Origin: Letharia columbiana
Lineage: Eukaryota > Ascomycota > Lecanoromycetes > Lecanorales > Parmeliaceae
Direction of reading: 5' to 3'
DNA length: 64,000 bases
NCBI RefSeq assembly: GCF_014066305.1
Contig: NW_023501036.1
Location: 1,375,501-1,439,500 of the forward strand
Shown: in pieces, positions 1 through 12,232 of the stretch
Layout: every line of letters starts with the position of its first letter
Position numbering within the stretch: position 1 is the stretch's first letter
Made by a program: the position numbers and the translations under genes
The notes under the pieces: model-generated
What the model was told of the DNA's origin: nothing
What the model saw: only the letters and a program-made list of their open reading frames with translations
Database searches by the model: none

Positions 1-83
1 GCAAACATGTTTTCGACCTCCACTACTGCTTCCCAATACATGTCTGTCCATGATGGAAGCGAGCATTTAGGAGGCCTCCAAAA

Positions 84-2212
84 CTACTTCACTCCGAACG
101 CTTCAGCGAGCTCTCCAAGCACATCTCCTCCACTGCCACTAGCGGCCATCTGAGCCTGCTCATCCTTCTTTCTGGAAGTACTTTTTGTCTTGCGCTTCGG
201 CCCCTTCTTCTTTCCCTTCCCACGCCGGTTCTCCTTCGCGGAAGAATCATTTTCGGCTGCTGCCTGCTCCGCAGCAATTTGCTCTTGTCTTTCCCTCTTT
301 GCCTCATCCATTGCTTGCTTCTCAGCCGCGGTCTCCTCTTGCAGCCTAATGCGATCCTCTTCCAAATCTTTCTCCAATTCCTCCGGATCATCAAACTCAG
401 TACCAGCCATCTTCTCAAGTTCCGGCAAATCCACGGCCAACTTTTCGCCCAGTAATGTCGCCTTAATCCTGTCGCCGTTGATTTTCTCTTCTTTACAGAA
501 CTTGAGCTTGATCTTGTGCCTTGTTCTGCCGGGAAACATCTTGCTGAGCATTTCAAAGTCAGTGCCGAACATGCGCAGTCCATCATAAAACCTCTCTGTT
601 AGCATCTCATTCCACCCACCACTTTGGTCTCGCTTGAGCCAGGTGGCAGAGTTGATCTTTCGAGTCATATCGGTCTCGTCAACGGCATCCAACTGCTCTA
701 CATTGCGCTCGAGGGCTGCTGCTGCGTGACGATCGATCTCCAGAGAAGTCTCATCTATCTGAATCTGGCCATTTACGATGATGGTGTTGGGCACGTTGTG
801 AGCTACGTTCTCTTCTTGCTCCCTCTGGCGGGCCGGCCGCTCCTCTCGCGCTTCGGTATATTCGACAGGCGTAGCCTGGCTTTCAGGCTCAGCTCCATCC
901 ATGACTTCTTTCAGCTGCCTTTGCTTCTTTCGGATGAAATCTGCCCGTTCCAATTCCTCCAATTCCTTTTCCCTTTCTGATTTCCTACCCGTTCCACCAT
1001 CCCTGCACAGGTCCATCATTCTGACCTCAGATGGCATTATCTGTACTATCTCTGCACCTTCAGGCGTTGGTGCGCGTTTTCTTCTTCGGCCACGCTTCTT
1101 TGGATCTTTAGATGAGCCTTGGACAGCGTCTTCAACAACTTCAGCTGCAGCATCTTCAATGCTTTGCCGGGTCTTCTTTTTTTGGTATTTTCTCCTCAAT
1201 TTTGCAGGGTCGGCATCCTCTTCGACTTGGCTAGGCTGCTCCTGAGTAGCTCCCCTGGATGTCCTGGCCGCTACACTTTTGTCTCTTTGAACGCCCTTCC
1301 CTTTCGCGTTTTTCCTTGGTTTCTTTGCGCTTGCCGACGTATTTCTGGTTGCGTCGGCGACGACTTCAGCTGCAGCATCCGCGATTTGTTGTTTACGCTT
1401 TTCCTGCACAGAAAGCTTAGGCTTCTTGGCTTTTCCAGAAGATTTTGTGACAGCTAGGGCTAGGGCGTTATTTGATGACTTTGCGGCAATTTCATTCACT
1501 TCTGTGCTTGGTATTGGTACATTTGCATCAGCAGTTGTAGCACGTGACTGTCCTGTTCGATTCTGTTCCGGAGATACCTCAATTTTCCGACGTTTAAGAG
1601 CGGGCGTAGGAACATCCGTGCTGGTGCTTTCTGCAACGCTTCCACTAGGCGATCTTGTTGAAGAAGGGACCGGTGCGTCGTGGGATCCTGTATGCTTGAG
1701 ACTAGCTTCATTCGGCGTTGGTACTGGACCTGAGGGCTCTGGAGCACGACTGGCAGCTATTACAGGCTGGCTGACTGGTGTAAGCTGGCGGGGCGATTGT
1801 AGGGGCGAAGAGGGTCGTTTCTGAGGCACTATAGACGCAGGAGAAGCATACTTCAGCGCCGGCGTACTTCGTGAAGGAATTGATATGGGGGTAGCCTCAT
1901 CTCGCCGGGCATTGTTTGCGAGTGCAGCTGTAGCAAGCTGTTGGGTCGATGCGGCTTTAGGTAGCGATGTAGAAGGCGTAGGCGAGGATTCGACATGTTG
2001 CTGTAGTGATTGAGGCTGAGGAGTCTGGGAATGCAATCGTCTGGCAACACTTGGTCTGGCAGAGGTCTGCGTAGAGACCGGGGCGGGTGCCCGTCGAGCA
2101 GGTGCTTTGGGAGCGAACTTCTTTCCCGACTTGTCTGTAGGGGCATCAGCAGGACTTCGACTCCACTTTGGTTTGATAACGCACTAATGACTGCGCTTCC
2201 CAGCGCCGACAT
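84..2212 (-). CDS. BDP1: Transcription factor TFIIIB subunit B'' (Bdp1)
   Basis: Subunit of TFIIIB, which recruits RNA polymerase III to tRNA and 5S genes in the nucleus. The start is set by a short first exon (2212-2185, 28 nt, MSALGSAVI) followed by a 50-nt intron (2184-2135, GTGCGT..CTACAG, branch GCTGATG). Splicing joins it to NKSGKKFAPKAPARR, the usual Bdp1 opening; without the splice the frame is closed by a TAG just upstream. Exon 2 runs to 84, giving 692 residues. The N-terminal half is Ser/Pro- and Lys-rich. A Myb/SANT-like domain lies at about residues 510-570 (GGWNEMLTERFYDGLRMFGT, then KMFPGRTRHKIKLKF), and this extended SANT is diagnostic of the family. The C-terminus is a Lys/Glu-rich helix and basic tail. 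Nothing looks broken. The family call is firm; the exact start rests on the splice model. Confidence 0.93.
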
Positions 2213-2542
2213 TATGAGCGCGACCGGCACCAAATGTCGACTCAAGGACTGATGGCATCAAGCAGGATATGTTGGATCTTGCGCAGGTACTGACGAGGTG
2301 AGTATTGATGGATCTGCGCATTCGAGGCAGTGGAGAGGGGACGGGAGTGCTAGCCTTTCTTGGATAGCGTCAACTCTAAAATCAAAGAAGTGAAAATTGA
2401 ACAGCTCTCCTTTGACACAGCATTTGAATTGCACAAACACCTCTTGCGCCTGACGTTATAACCACGGCCGCAGGTACTCTTTATCCATGTAGCTACCTTT
2501 ATTCTAAGGTGATTGCTGTCGACCTAGAGGTCTGTGGCCCTG

Positions 2543-4977
2543 ATGACCCTCGTTCAAAGCCAAGCCGTCTCCCTTTCATCATCCGATCTTGTTAAGATGG
2601 ATGAGAGGAAGAGGCCGGCCTCCCATGACCATGACCCTTCCGAACCACCTCTCAAGCGGCAAGCCACCTCTGTCAACGGGACCTCCAAAGGCCATGTTGA
2701 CGCTGACATGCCCTGGAAGGATGATCTCGAGGTAAGCCGGCCTTGCCATTCTCAATATTCGTCTCTCTTATTTGCGAAGCTGTACCCTTACCATTTCTTT
2801 GCTCATCAACACCCTGTATGTCATTGAACCATGCTGATATGCTGCTGGTGTGATAGCGATTTCAGAAAGAGGCCATATGGCGACAGATGCAGGAATACAA
2901 ACGGGAGCGCAGTAACCTGGAATTTCGGTTGAATGAAATGACAAAGAACGCAACTTATCACGATGAGCACCTGATGGTCATTGATGCTTGGTTCAGCGAG
3001 GTGAGCAGACCCTAGCCGACGTATCTATCGTCTCGCGTCCGTGTACTCATACGCATCGCAGTTGCTCGATGAAATAAGGCTTTTAGTAGGGGATTTTGAG
3101 AGCCACAAGACATTCTCAACGTTCCCCTCTGCGCTTTTGGCCGCAGATTCCGCTGCCTTCAACACGCACCTGAAGTTCCGATCTGCAGAAATATCCTCTG
3201 CAATCTCACGACTCTTTACTCGAGCGCCAGCATCGGCGCCAGAGGTTTCTCAACTTCAAGGTCGGATCGCTCAACTCCTTACGGCTGAAAAGGGTCATAT
3301 CGTCGAACTTGAAAAAAGCCGTTTGGAAAAAGAGAAATTGGTAGGACGGCTGGAAGATGCATCTTTACGTTACATGCTGGCAGAGAAAAAGCTTGACCGA
3401 TCGAAAAGTGCGACTGTTGCCAAACTTGAGAGACAAGCCATCTCTGGGGGCCGTAGCGACACAGGTAGTGGGCTGGGAGGCGCACAGGACCCAGCCAATG
3501 GGCAGGTAGATTCGAAGCCGGATAACGTGGAAGAACTGGTTGAGGCTGAAGAAGCTCGGAGAGAAGCTGTTGCTGCGTCTGCAAAGCGGAAAGAACAGCT
3601 GGAAAGTCTGGAAGCCGAGAATGAGAGACTCACTGCTCAAGTGACGACACTCAGCAATCGATTGACTCATCTATCAGACGACGATTATAGTAGAACTGAC
3701 CTCTTTAAACTTTTGAAATCCCAACACGAGGACGTGATCAAGAGGATCAACAATTTAGAAGCTACCAATGTCCAGCTACGGGAAGAAGCGGAGAAGCTTC
3801 AAGCAGAGCGAACCGCATATCGCGTTCAAATCGAGAAAGAATCAGGAATGGCATTGTCGGAACTGGAAGCCCAACTAGTTCAAGCTGAAAACGATTTGGC
3901 GAGGGTGAGGACTGGCCGGGACGAACTTATTGCGGAGGTCACATTGCGAAAGACTGCACAATCGCAAGAACGGACTTCAGTTGATCAAGTCAAGGAGCTA
4001 GCAAGTGCGAAGGAAGAGCGGATCAAGGCATTGGAGTCCGAAGTTGCAAGACTGAAAGTGCAAACTAGACAGCCTGCAGACCCTGCTCGTCAGTCCCCAA
4101 CGATTGACGATCTTTCATCGGAGGAATTGCAAAGCCGATATTCGAGTCTGGAGAAGCAATATTCATTACTGAACAATGAACTCCAGTCTATGGGAACAGC
4201 TTTCAAAAAGGCTTCGACACTTGCATCGCAGAAAGTTACCAACGCAGCCGCCTTGGAGGAAAAAGTTCAGAGGCTTAGCGCAGAGAAGTCAAAGGCAGAC
4301 CAGAAATACTTCGCAGCAATGAAAGCCAAGGAAGCTCGAGAACAGGAGGTCAGGACATTGCGAGCGCAAAACTCCAAGAGTTCTGAGATGGTGTCATCAC
4401 TCAAAGATTCGGAGGCGGCAAACCGCGCTTTACAGGTCAATCTCGAGAAGCAGATCGCGGAAGTCAAAGAGTCGCTCGCCACAGTCGAAAGCAAGTATCG
4501 CGCCTCGCAACAGCAGACGTCTGAGCGCAATATCTCACTCGAAGGGTTAAAGGCGCAAGTTGAAGAGCTCAAGAAGAGCCTTGAGGCCAAGGACGCTGCT
4601 ACCAGTGCCACGTCAGCGGCATATCGGAAAGCAGAAGTCGAGATCGCAACGCTCAAAGTGCGCTTTGAGGAGACGAAGAAAAGCCTGGAATCGTGGAAGA
4701 ATAAGGGCTTAGGCAATCAAAGTAGCGAGTATGAGATGCTTCGGGTGAGTGGATGAGCTGTGTTTCAGGTTCCTTGCCTTTCCACACCGCTGACCTTGGC
4801 CAGATTATGGCAATTTGTACCGTCTGCCAGAAGAACTTCAAAAACACGGTTATCAAGACCTGCGGGCACGTCTTCTGCAATGAATGTGTCGAGGAACGGA
4901 CTTTGTCTCGATCGAGGAAATGCCCAAATTGCAACCGGGCATTCGGGCTGAACGATCACTTGCATATTACGCTGTGA
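2543..4977 (+). CDS. BRE1: E3 ubiquitin ligase for histone H2B (Bre1)
   Basis: Bre1 with Rad6 monoubiquitinates histone H2B, a mark needed for H3K4/K79 methylation. Four exons: 2543-2731, 2857-3000, 3062-4744, 4804-4977, all joining in phase 0 (729 residues). A second ATG at 2597 (MDERKRP) is an alternative start. The middle, roughly residues 115-660, is almost continuous coiled coil rich in Glu/Lys/Gln, as in the family. The C-terminal exon holds the C3HC4 RING: CTVC, then CGHVFC, NEC and CPNC, ending at NDHLHITL. The RING sits on its own last exon behind a 59-nt intron, so retention of that intron (stop soon after 4744) would give a ligase lacking its catalytic domain. Codon use and length match the family. 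Confidence 0.95.
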
Positions 4978-5968
4978 TCGGCCTTGGGTCAAGGTGGAGA
5001 TTACCTCTCTGCGAGTTTGAGGAGCTTGTACTATTGTACTTGTATCTTCCTTTTCTCTTCCTCATGGCTAGGGCTGTGGCTACCAGGATATGAGGCTTGT
5101 CTCTCGGAGCTTTTGAGCAGGCCGGTGGCATGCGGCTTTGAAATGATTACTGTACATATTTTATACTGAACTTCAGTGGAGCCAATTTTGGCCTGTGGCT
5201 ACTTTAAAATACTTTTACTCTAATATTGCTGATCGAAATACGAGATTCGGCATGACGCTAGATAGCGGCTATGCTGTACTACCTTACTTTACCTTACTAA
5301 TCCAGGTACTTTACTATACTAAAGTAGTAATCAGTGACCGACGACCGCTTGATGGTTTCAACATGACGCAAGGTACCTCGGCGATCCCAAGTACCGCGCG
5401 GAGATAAGGTAACTGGTAAAGTACCTAATGTAATTGGTAAAGTACTTAAGGTCATGACTTACCTTGAGCGTTAAGGTGAATATGACCATCATCAGAGGTG
5501 GCAGTCATCCAAGTCGACCCCAATACTTCGCTGTACTTTGTTTGTTTGACAACCGTCTAACAGAGCTTAACGAGCTGAGAGACAATGCCACTATTCTTTT
5601 GCGGCTGCTCTCCTGCTAGAGCCTGCACAAATCCTCCGTTTCACCCATTTGGCATGCCAGCATGCGCCTTTCCAGTATTGCCCTTGGATCGCTTATAATG
5701 GGGAAGACTCCCAAGCTGCTCCGGAGTACAGAGGACGAGCGCGACCTAATTGGCTGCCGAGATCAGTGTAAAGGAGTTGTCAAATACAATTACTCAACAT
5801 GTCTGAAGAGAATCCAAACTGCCTAGTCCTGTAGCATGGAGCTAAACAAAGCTATTCTCGGTACTTTCTGGGGATAAGCCTAAGGGTACAGAAGCAGCGC
5901 AGGCAATGCTGCAATACGCCCACCATCGACGCTACATCACACCAGACGACCAGACACCTCCGCTGATT
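4978..5968. other. Intergenic, shared 3' region with short local repeats
   Basis: Lies between the convergent ends of BRE1 and RVS161. No convincing gene. It holds many copies of a TACTTTACC/GGTAAAGTA-like element at 5280-5460, including two 20-bp tandem copies of TGGTAAAGTAC at about 5413 and 5433. Such AGGTACCTA-like words recur in other intergenic parts of this window (37.0 kb, 61.0 kb). Confidence 0.6.
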
Positions 5969-7145
5969 TCAAACAGTGCCTGCAATACTCAGCTCTCGGA
6001 TCTCCCCCAATACCTGCTCAACCCGACTGTCCAAGTGCCCCTGTGCATATTGCTCTCTCGTGTCCGCGTCCAAAAACTGCTGCACTTGCGCCATTCTCGA
6101 GTACGCTTCGGCGCAAAACCTGAGTTGAATCTTGACCAACGCCTCGAATGAAGGATCCAAGTAAGGTACACGCAGGTCTATGAGCTGCGGCAATTCAGAG
6201 AAGAGTTGCTCGTTCAAGGCTTCGTAAGCTGTTTTGGCAAGGTCAGATTCCCTCTCTGCACGTGGCAACTTCGTGGGGTCTTTGTCGGGCTTTTCGACGA
6301 GCTTCTTCACCTTGGCACGCGTGGCGTCGTAATCGAGGAGTTTGTGATTGCGTTTCTTGATGCCTAGGAGGCGAGCATATTAGTTAGGGCTCTTGTGCCT
6401 CCGATGTTGATAGGAGGAGTCGTACATTCGTTAATGTCGGGAAAGTAGGCGCAGAATCGTGTGATAGGTTCTAGGACCGTTTGTCTATTCAACAGTCCTG
6501 TAAGCATGTCTTGCCAGCAGCATGCTATGACCGTGGGATCGCTACCTGAACGGCCCGTCGAGTGCCTTTATTGTCTCCGCATCTAAATCCTCCACTGCTT
6601 GCTTGTAGCTCCTGCTGACCCCATCATTGGCACCAGCGTCTCCGTAGAAAGCATCTATCGTCTCAGCGATTCGCATTTGGGACGCTGTCATGGCTGGATT
6701 TTGAAGTCAGCAAGTCTGTTTACCATAGTCTGGTAGTTCAAGAGGCTCTCCCACCTCGTAACGAATCCAAGTATCCCTTCGCTTCCTTTTGTAGTCTATT
6801 CGCTGCGGACTCCATGGTGCGGTACCGCCTGTTGCAAGATGACGGTTTTTAGAAACAATTTCCTTCCAAGCTTGTAAAACTCCTGCTCTATTCGCCCGTA
6901 GCGGGACACGTACCTCTCTTCCACCTCATAGTCCCGATCATTGGTCTTTTCAACATGCCCTGTGTTTGTCCATGAGCCTCGTGGCGCCCACAGGGCACCT
7001 CTGCTCTAATGTATGGCTTACCCGTCTTCATCATCACCTGGGTGGTTGCCCGGTTGGCAACCTTCTTGAACCCTAGGAATAGAGTCAGCCATTCGCATGT
7101 CAGCCAAAGCAATGCTTTGAGAGAGACCATACCCGCCCATGACAT
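5969..7145 (-). CDS. RVS161: BAR-domain amphiphysin Rvs161/Hob3
   Basis: N-BAR protein that, with Rvs167, shapes endocytic membrane necks and regulates actin. Seven exons were rebuilt: 7145-7133, 7072-7022, 6959-6914, 6828-6755, 6693-6546, 6484-6426, 6363-5969. All phases close, giving 261 residues, the normal family length with no SH3 domain. The tiny first exon (13 nt, MSWAG) joins FKKVANRATTQ, the classic start. The BAR core follows (RRYRTMESAANRLQKEAKGY, then LRAMTASQMRIAETIDAFYG) and the strongly conserved end ELPQLIDLRVPYLDPSFEAL..IQLRFCAEAYSRMAQVQQFL. The acceptor before the last exon creates a Cys (NECIKKRNHK) where Ala or Val is common; this is the least certain junction. It faces BRE1 tail to tail. 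Confidence 0.93.
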
Positions 7146-7801
7146 TTTAGCTGGCTGTAGCCTGTGAAATGATGGTAGGTTGTCTCAAGTTATGAAAACA
7201 ACACATCAGGCACATAAGGAAAACGCGGCAAGTGTAAGTGGTGTAGCTGTTGGGAGAATGTTTGAAGTACGGATGCAGTGATTTACGTACTGCCTCGTTA
7301 TTTGTCTTGGCGCCATATTGGAGCTCGACATTCACTCGGGTAAATAGTTTGAGACTACCTTACTACTACTTCTATTTCCCAGTATTTTTATTGAGACCCC
7401 CAAGAACGTGCCCCTACCTCACTCCTTTACCGCCCAGTGCAAGGTTTGAAGATGATGATGTGGTGGGGTTCTCATTGGCTGCTGTAAATTAAATCTGCAA
7501 AAAAAGTATCACGGTGCAAGCTATGAGACGATTTATACGTAAATGATCGTAGTACGCCGACCTCTTTCAAATACCCTCCTATGCCCCATCATTCAATCAT
7601 AACTCCATGTTTCGAGTACGTCGAAGCGACTGGTGGGTATGCAGCGCAAAGAAGCAGTCAAGACGACATGCAGTAGTCAATCGTAATGAATTCAAAGAAT
7701 GCAACGCTTGACGCACTCCTGCAGTCAAGGCACAGGGACATATCCATCGTTCATTGTTCAAGCTAGAGTATTGGGAGTCGTCTGCTCCAATTCGGCCACG
7801 A
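7146..7801. other. Intergenic: RVS161 promoter and kinase 3' region
   Basis: Two genes in the same orientation flank it. No open frame with coding character. It contains the promoter of RVS161 and the 3' UTR of the upstream kinase. No specific motif can be defended. Confidence 0.55.
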
Positions 7802-9421
7802 TCAAAACCCTTCTAAAGCAGCCTTGCAGAGCTGGATCTCGCGGAGCCACTCCGATTTGAGCACTTTCGAGGCCGTGAGGCGACGTGTCGGGCCGGGGTC
7901 AGGGTCGAGGATCGAGTAGATGACATTCCGACAACGACGCTTAACATGTTATTATTATCAAGTTCGGAACCCATATAAGTTTAAGTGACTTACCCTATGC
8001 AATGTCTCGATGGGCCCGTACCCATCGTCCCCTCTCCTCCCCTCCACGTAACGGTCAAAGAATTCATCCTCGTCCCTCTTCGCAACCCTCCAAAGGTGCC
8101 TCCCAGTCCTCATGGCCATGTAGATGACGCCTGTAGCCCAAACATCAACGGCTCTAGGGTCAAACTCCTTGTCTGTGTATTCCTCAGGAGCAATGTAAGG
8201 AGCCGAGCCACAAAGTCCAGCAGTCATATGAGCTTCCTTTTCCCAAGCCATCCGGAAACACTCGCCATTGCCAAAGTCGGTGATCTTGAGAGAGCCATGA
8301 GTGGTCAGGAGCAGGTTCTCTGGCTTCAAGTCTCGATGGGCGACGCCCATTTCGTGCAAGTATTCCACGCCGCACATGAGCTGCTTGAAGTAGCAGTCTG
8401 CTTCTTGGACTTCGAGTTTTCCTGCGGCTAGCACAAGAGTGTAGAGATCTCCTCCCGCGCAGAACTCCATGACCTCACAGTAATCTCCCTTGGCGTCCTG
8501 TAGGAGATCGAGCGTGTGTATGACATTTGGATGGCGAAGCGAAGACGAGATGCAGAATTCAGACGTAAGGCGCTTTTGGTACTTTTTTGGCGACTCTTGA
8601 GGCCTGCGGCGGAATTCTTTGACAGCGTATAATTGCTCGGCCTTGGAGTCCTTGGGATCTGTCTTGTGCGAAATTCTAACAATACCGAAAGCTCCACGAC
8701 CGACGATCTCTTGGCATTTGCCATACTTTTGCACGAGTGTCGCAGTTGCATTTGGCCCTCCCTTCTTGTCAGAAGCGAGTTTCTCGCGTTCATTCCGCAG
8801 CTGATCTACCCATGTCGACATCAGCGACAATTGTTGATGCTCGTCTTGACTATGATCGTCTCGCTTTTTCCCTCCCAGCATGTCGCGGAGCATGTCCGAT
8901 AACTTCTCTTGTCTTTTGGCGCTCTTGAGCGTATGCTGGTGAGTGCCGTCTGGAGAGATCTCGAACCTCTTGTGTGCCTGGGCGTGATCGGTGTCCTTAG
9001 TCTCCTTTTTAACGTTCGTCGTGCTGAGTCTTCGTTCAGATTCTGCGGCAGACTGTGGCTGTTTGTCTGTGTATGACTGCTGCCTTGAGGGCGGATTAGG
9101 CGTCCATGAGCTCCCCTTATTGCTGTCGGTATCGGATGCCCCGCTTTCGCGACCATTGCTCGCTTCGGACTGACTAGGTACCTTTGCCTGCGAGAACATG
9201 CGAGTCAGGCGGTTTGTTATTGTCGGCTTCTTGGCAGCCACAGGCGCGTTGTGTGTAGGCCCTGGGACTTGGGAGGCATTGGGCAGCACCACTGGCTCTT
9301 CGGGTATGGAAGGTTGCGGAAAACCAGGCTTCCCATCTTGCGAGTGTAGAGTAGACGTAGAGTCGGACGGGGACGGCGTTGGTGGTGGACGATGAGTCAG
9401 TGTGCTTGTCTGGCTGTTCAT
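7802..9421 (-). CDS. HAL4/SAT4-like serine/threonine protein kinase
   Basis: Fungal HAL-family kinase; relatives Sat4/Hal4 and Hal5 stabilise the Trk potassium transporters and nutrient permeases at the plasma membrane. Two exons: 9421-7994 and 7939-7802 (54-nt intron), 521 residues. The first ~205 residues are Ser/Thr/Pro-rich and low-complexity. The kinase domain spans about 225-515: P-loop VGRGAFGIVR, ATP lysine in YAVKEFR, the family-typical EFCISSSLRHPNVIHTLDLL, catalytic loop HRDLKPENLL, ITDFGNGECF and activation-segment end GSAPYIAPEEY. The second exon supplies the kinase C-tail with DPDPGPTRRLTASKVLKSEW. All catalytic residues are present, so it should be active. Which HAL paralogue it represents cannot be settled here. 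Confidence 0.9.
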
Positions 9422-9989
9422 TCTTGTACTGGAATTATTAGGTTTAGTAGAGAGGGATTAAAGTCGGTGGACCTTCGTCCAGGCGGGCAAGTGCCCTGCC
9501 TGCTACGCGTGAGAGGCTCAAAATTGAAGGTGAATTGTTAATTGGGTGTATTTGGTAAAGAAAATTTCAGACAGAGAGACTGGGAGAAGCTTTTCTCTCT
9601 TTTTCAACTCCAAGAGTCCTGCTGGGTGGAGGAGCAGCGATGCTTAGAAGTGGAGGACCAAAACCGGTGGACTAAGTAAGAGCAGCGTCTCGAGCGAAGC
9701 AGAGATTTGACGAGGATGCCTTTGGATTGTCGAAGGTGCGTGCAAAGTTATCGAAGGGGTGGGAAGCAAGAGACACCTCCTCTTCAGCAAGTGGAAAGAG
9801 GATGAGGATGAGGATGGATGAATGTGTTCTGGGTCGGTGTGGAAGTGGTTTTTGGATAGAATAGGTGGGGAATTTGGTGTGGAATTTTAATGTTTTGTTC
9901 TAACCACACACCCCCAGAAATTAGATGTTAGTCAATTGTAGGCGGGGCAAAAATGGAATATTTTATTCTTGTCCGAGGGGAAGACATGG

Positions 9990-10014
9990 TTATAATAATA
10001 ATAATAATAATAAT
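9990..10014. repeat. (TAA)n microsatellite
   Basis: About eight trinucleotide units of TAA in the kinase promoter region. A second shorter tract of the same unit lies at 10240-10254. Confidence 0.9.
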
Positions 10015-10297
10015 CAATAATTGATATCTGCTCTGTAATCACAGCGAAGAACTTGAACCTGGCAGACGAGATACTGGTGTAGGACCGAGGACGGAGGCAA
10101 ATATTGCATTGTGTCAGAAGCTGAGAGAAAGCTTGGCGTCTTAGTCTGGCCTCAAATACATGTAATTTTTTTATTCTTATCATTAGTTATGTATTATGTA
10201 TTATGTACTATGCATCTCAATCATTTCGTCATCTTGCGCAATAATAATAATAACAAAATTCTCCTTTGTAAGCATCTTGTCTTCTTTCAACCACCAG

Positions 10298-10324
10298 AAA
10301 AAAAAAAAAAAAAGAAGAAAAAAA
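10298..10324. repeat. Poly-A / polypurine run
   Basis: A run of 16 A followed by GAAG and eight more A. It is prone to length error and may mark a retrotransposed tail or a nucleosome-free promoter tract; nothing around it decides between these. Confidence 0.85.
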
Positions 10325-12232
10325 ATGAGATAGCCACTCCTGGGCCTGCTCATCACCGCCGATTACTGCGGCACTGCCAATCATTCCTGTCGGTCGGGGG
10401 AAGTTGACCGTACATCTGCACCGGCATCAGAAGGTTGCATCAACTCCTTGACCTGCCAGATCATCAAGATTTCCCCACTACTACTGTATCCCCCATAGGT
10501 GCTTTCTTCAATATTAAATCGCGCATGCAGCTCTGCTCGCCTTCCCTTCCCCTCCCTGTGTAGGCTCCGCGGCCTTTGTCGCCATCTTATCCGTTTTGGT
10601 GCGTCCGAAGAAACGACAAGCTGCTGGCAAATCAAGGCTCCTTGTCTTCATACACACGTGCCATCATATACTATTTGAGTGGATGTAGAGTGGAGAGAGT
10701 GGAGAGTGAATATACCTGCTTTCCAACGTCGCAATCCGGGGTCCCTCAAGCCTCTGCTCAGCATGCTGAACTCCCCTCGGGAGATCCTGAAAATCGTCAC
10801 ACGCATATGCAACTACACTCACCCTCCGCGCATCTCTCCCTTTTCTCACTGTTGGTAGACTTTGCCAGCGAAGCAAAACATCAGGGATGTGATGCTATCA
10901 GGCAATCAAGAAGTGCTAATCGTCCGTTCGTCTTGTACCTTGCTCATGCCGTTTTCCTCCTTTCTTATCTTTGCTATGCTATTGCTCAGCTCCCGGTTGA
11001 AGTCTCGTCTGGGATCGGAGATGACCATGACACTCAGCGCCATCATCGCACTCCAACCATGCGTCGGAGTTGCAGTGATTAGTAGTGTACGAACAGGATG
11101 ACGGCATGAAATGGCTCGATAGGACGACCAAGGCCCATCTCACGTCCCATACTGCTCTGCATGCCTTTTGTTGCCACGAGAACGATCAACAGCATCATAG
11201 CCAAGGAAAGCTAGTTTCAATCACGATCAAAGACAGGATTACAGTGTCAGTCTCCGAAAGGCCCCTTCTCTATTTCTGGATACCTCACTTGGCTGGCTAC
11301 GTTCGAGGACAAGATTGAGGATACCGAAGAAAGCATAGCCCATGAGCCTTTGAGCGGATAACCTTCTCCTTTGACGAATACTTGGTTTTCCCGCCACAGC
11401 CTAGCAAAGATTGCCGGGTCTTACCCGTCAAACTCGAGGGTCTTAACGCTACAGGCTCTCTTTGAAAAACAATAGGTATTCTGGACGGAATGAAACATCG
11501 TTCCAACATGTCGGCGTTGAGCAAGGGAAAGGTGAGGATGTAGCATGGCGATCTTTGAGCGCAGCGGACTGTTTTAGATCTATACACAGAGACGGCAGGT
11601 GTTTTATTCCTTGATAAGAAACCCGTGGGAAAGAGAATGGTCGATCATTGCCGATGCTGCGTACAACTGTAACGCTTTCTTTGCCTCTGTCTTTGCCTCC
11701 CTTTTCAAGAAAAGATCTCCAACCTCGTATACTTGGCTTCTCCCACCAAGTGCCATTCCTCGACCTTTGGCATAGTAAGAGTACTTTAGAGGAGCGGTAG
11801 TAGTTGAAAGACTGCTCGTGAGGTAGGTAAAGCACAGAGCCTAACCCCATATGGCACACTAGAAAACAGTGGAGAAGGTGTCTTGTCAAGTAGATTCGTA
11901 ACGACATGCATAGTCAGTAATAATAGAGAGAGATTCGAACCAGGTGGCATCATCACCACACTGCATTGACTGCATTGACTGCATGGCAGAGCCAAAGGGC
12001 AATGGACCAACCTGTCGGACCTGAAGCGTCATCATTTGTTTCCCTCTAAGTGTATAGAGTACGCTTGACGCGGCAAGCAAGCAAGTAGTAGTAGTATTCT
12101 TTTCGACTTTAACCTTGGAGCTCTGAGCGTACCCTAGGTATCTTGAAATTTGACAAATATGGGGGGATTATATCCCAATATTCCTCATATCTCGACCATG
12201 CGTTTGAGTGAGATTGCCCACGGACAACAACA

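Larger units (their letters stand above)
9422..12232. other. 2.8-kb divergent intergenic region, no confident gene
   Basis: This is the longest gene-free stretch, lying head-to-head between the HAL-like kinase and SMP3, so it holds both promoters and probably a long 5' UTR. It carries two TAA microsatellites, a poly-A/purine run at 10298-10324 and a 10-bp tandem (TGCATTGAC-like) near 11961-11986. Open frames of up to 168 codons at 10.58-11.08 kb and 11.45-11.91 kb (minus) look random in composition. A non-coding transcript is possible but not shown. Confidence 0.5.

Noticed and set aside
10576..11082. 168-codon open frame in the long intergenic region
   Set aside because: Composition is not protein-like and the start is not in a good context.
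11449..11907. 152-codon minus-strand open frame
   Set aside because: No recognisable domain, random residue use; treated as chance.
11930..11960. B-box-like GGTTCGAATC on the minus strand, suggesting a tRNA or SINE
   Set aside because: The flanking bases do not form a T-stem or acceptor stem and no A-box is present at the right distance.
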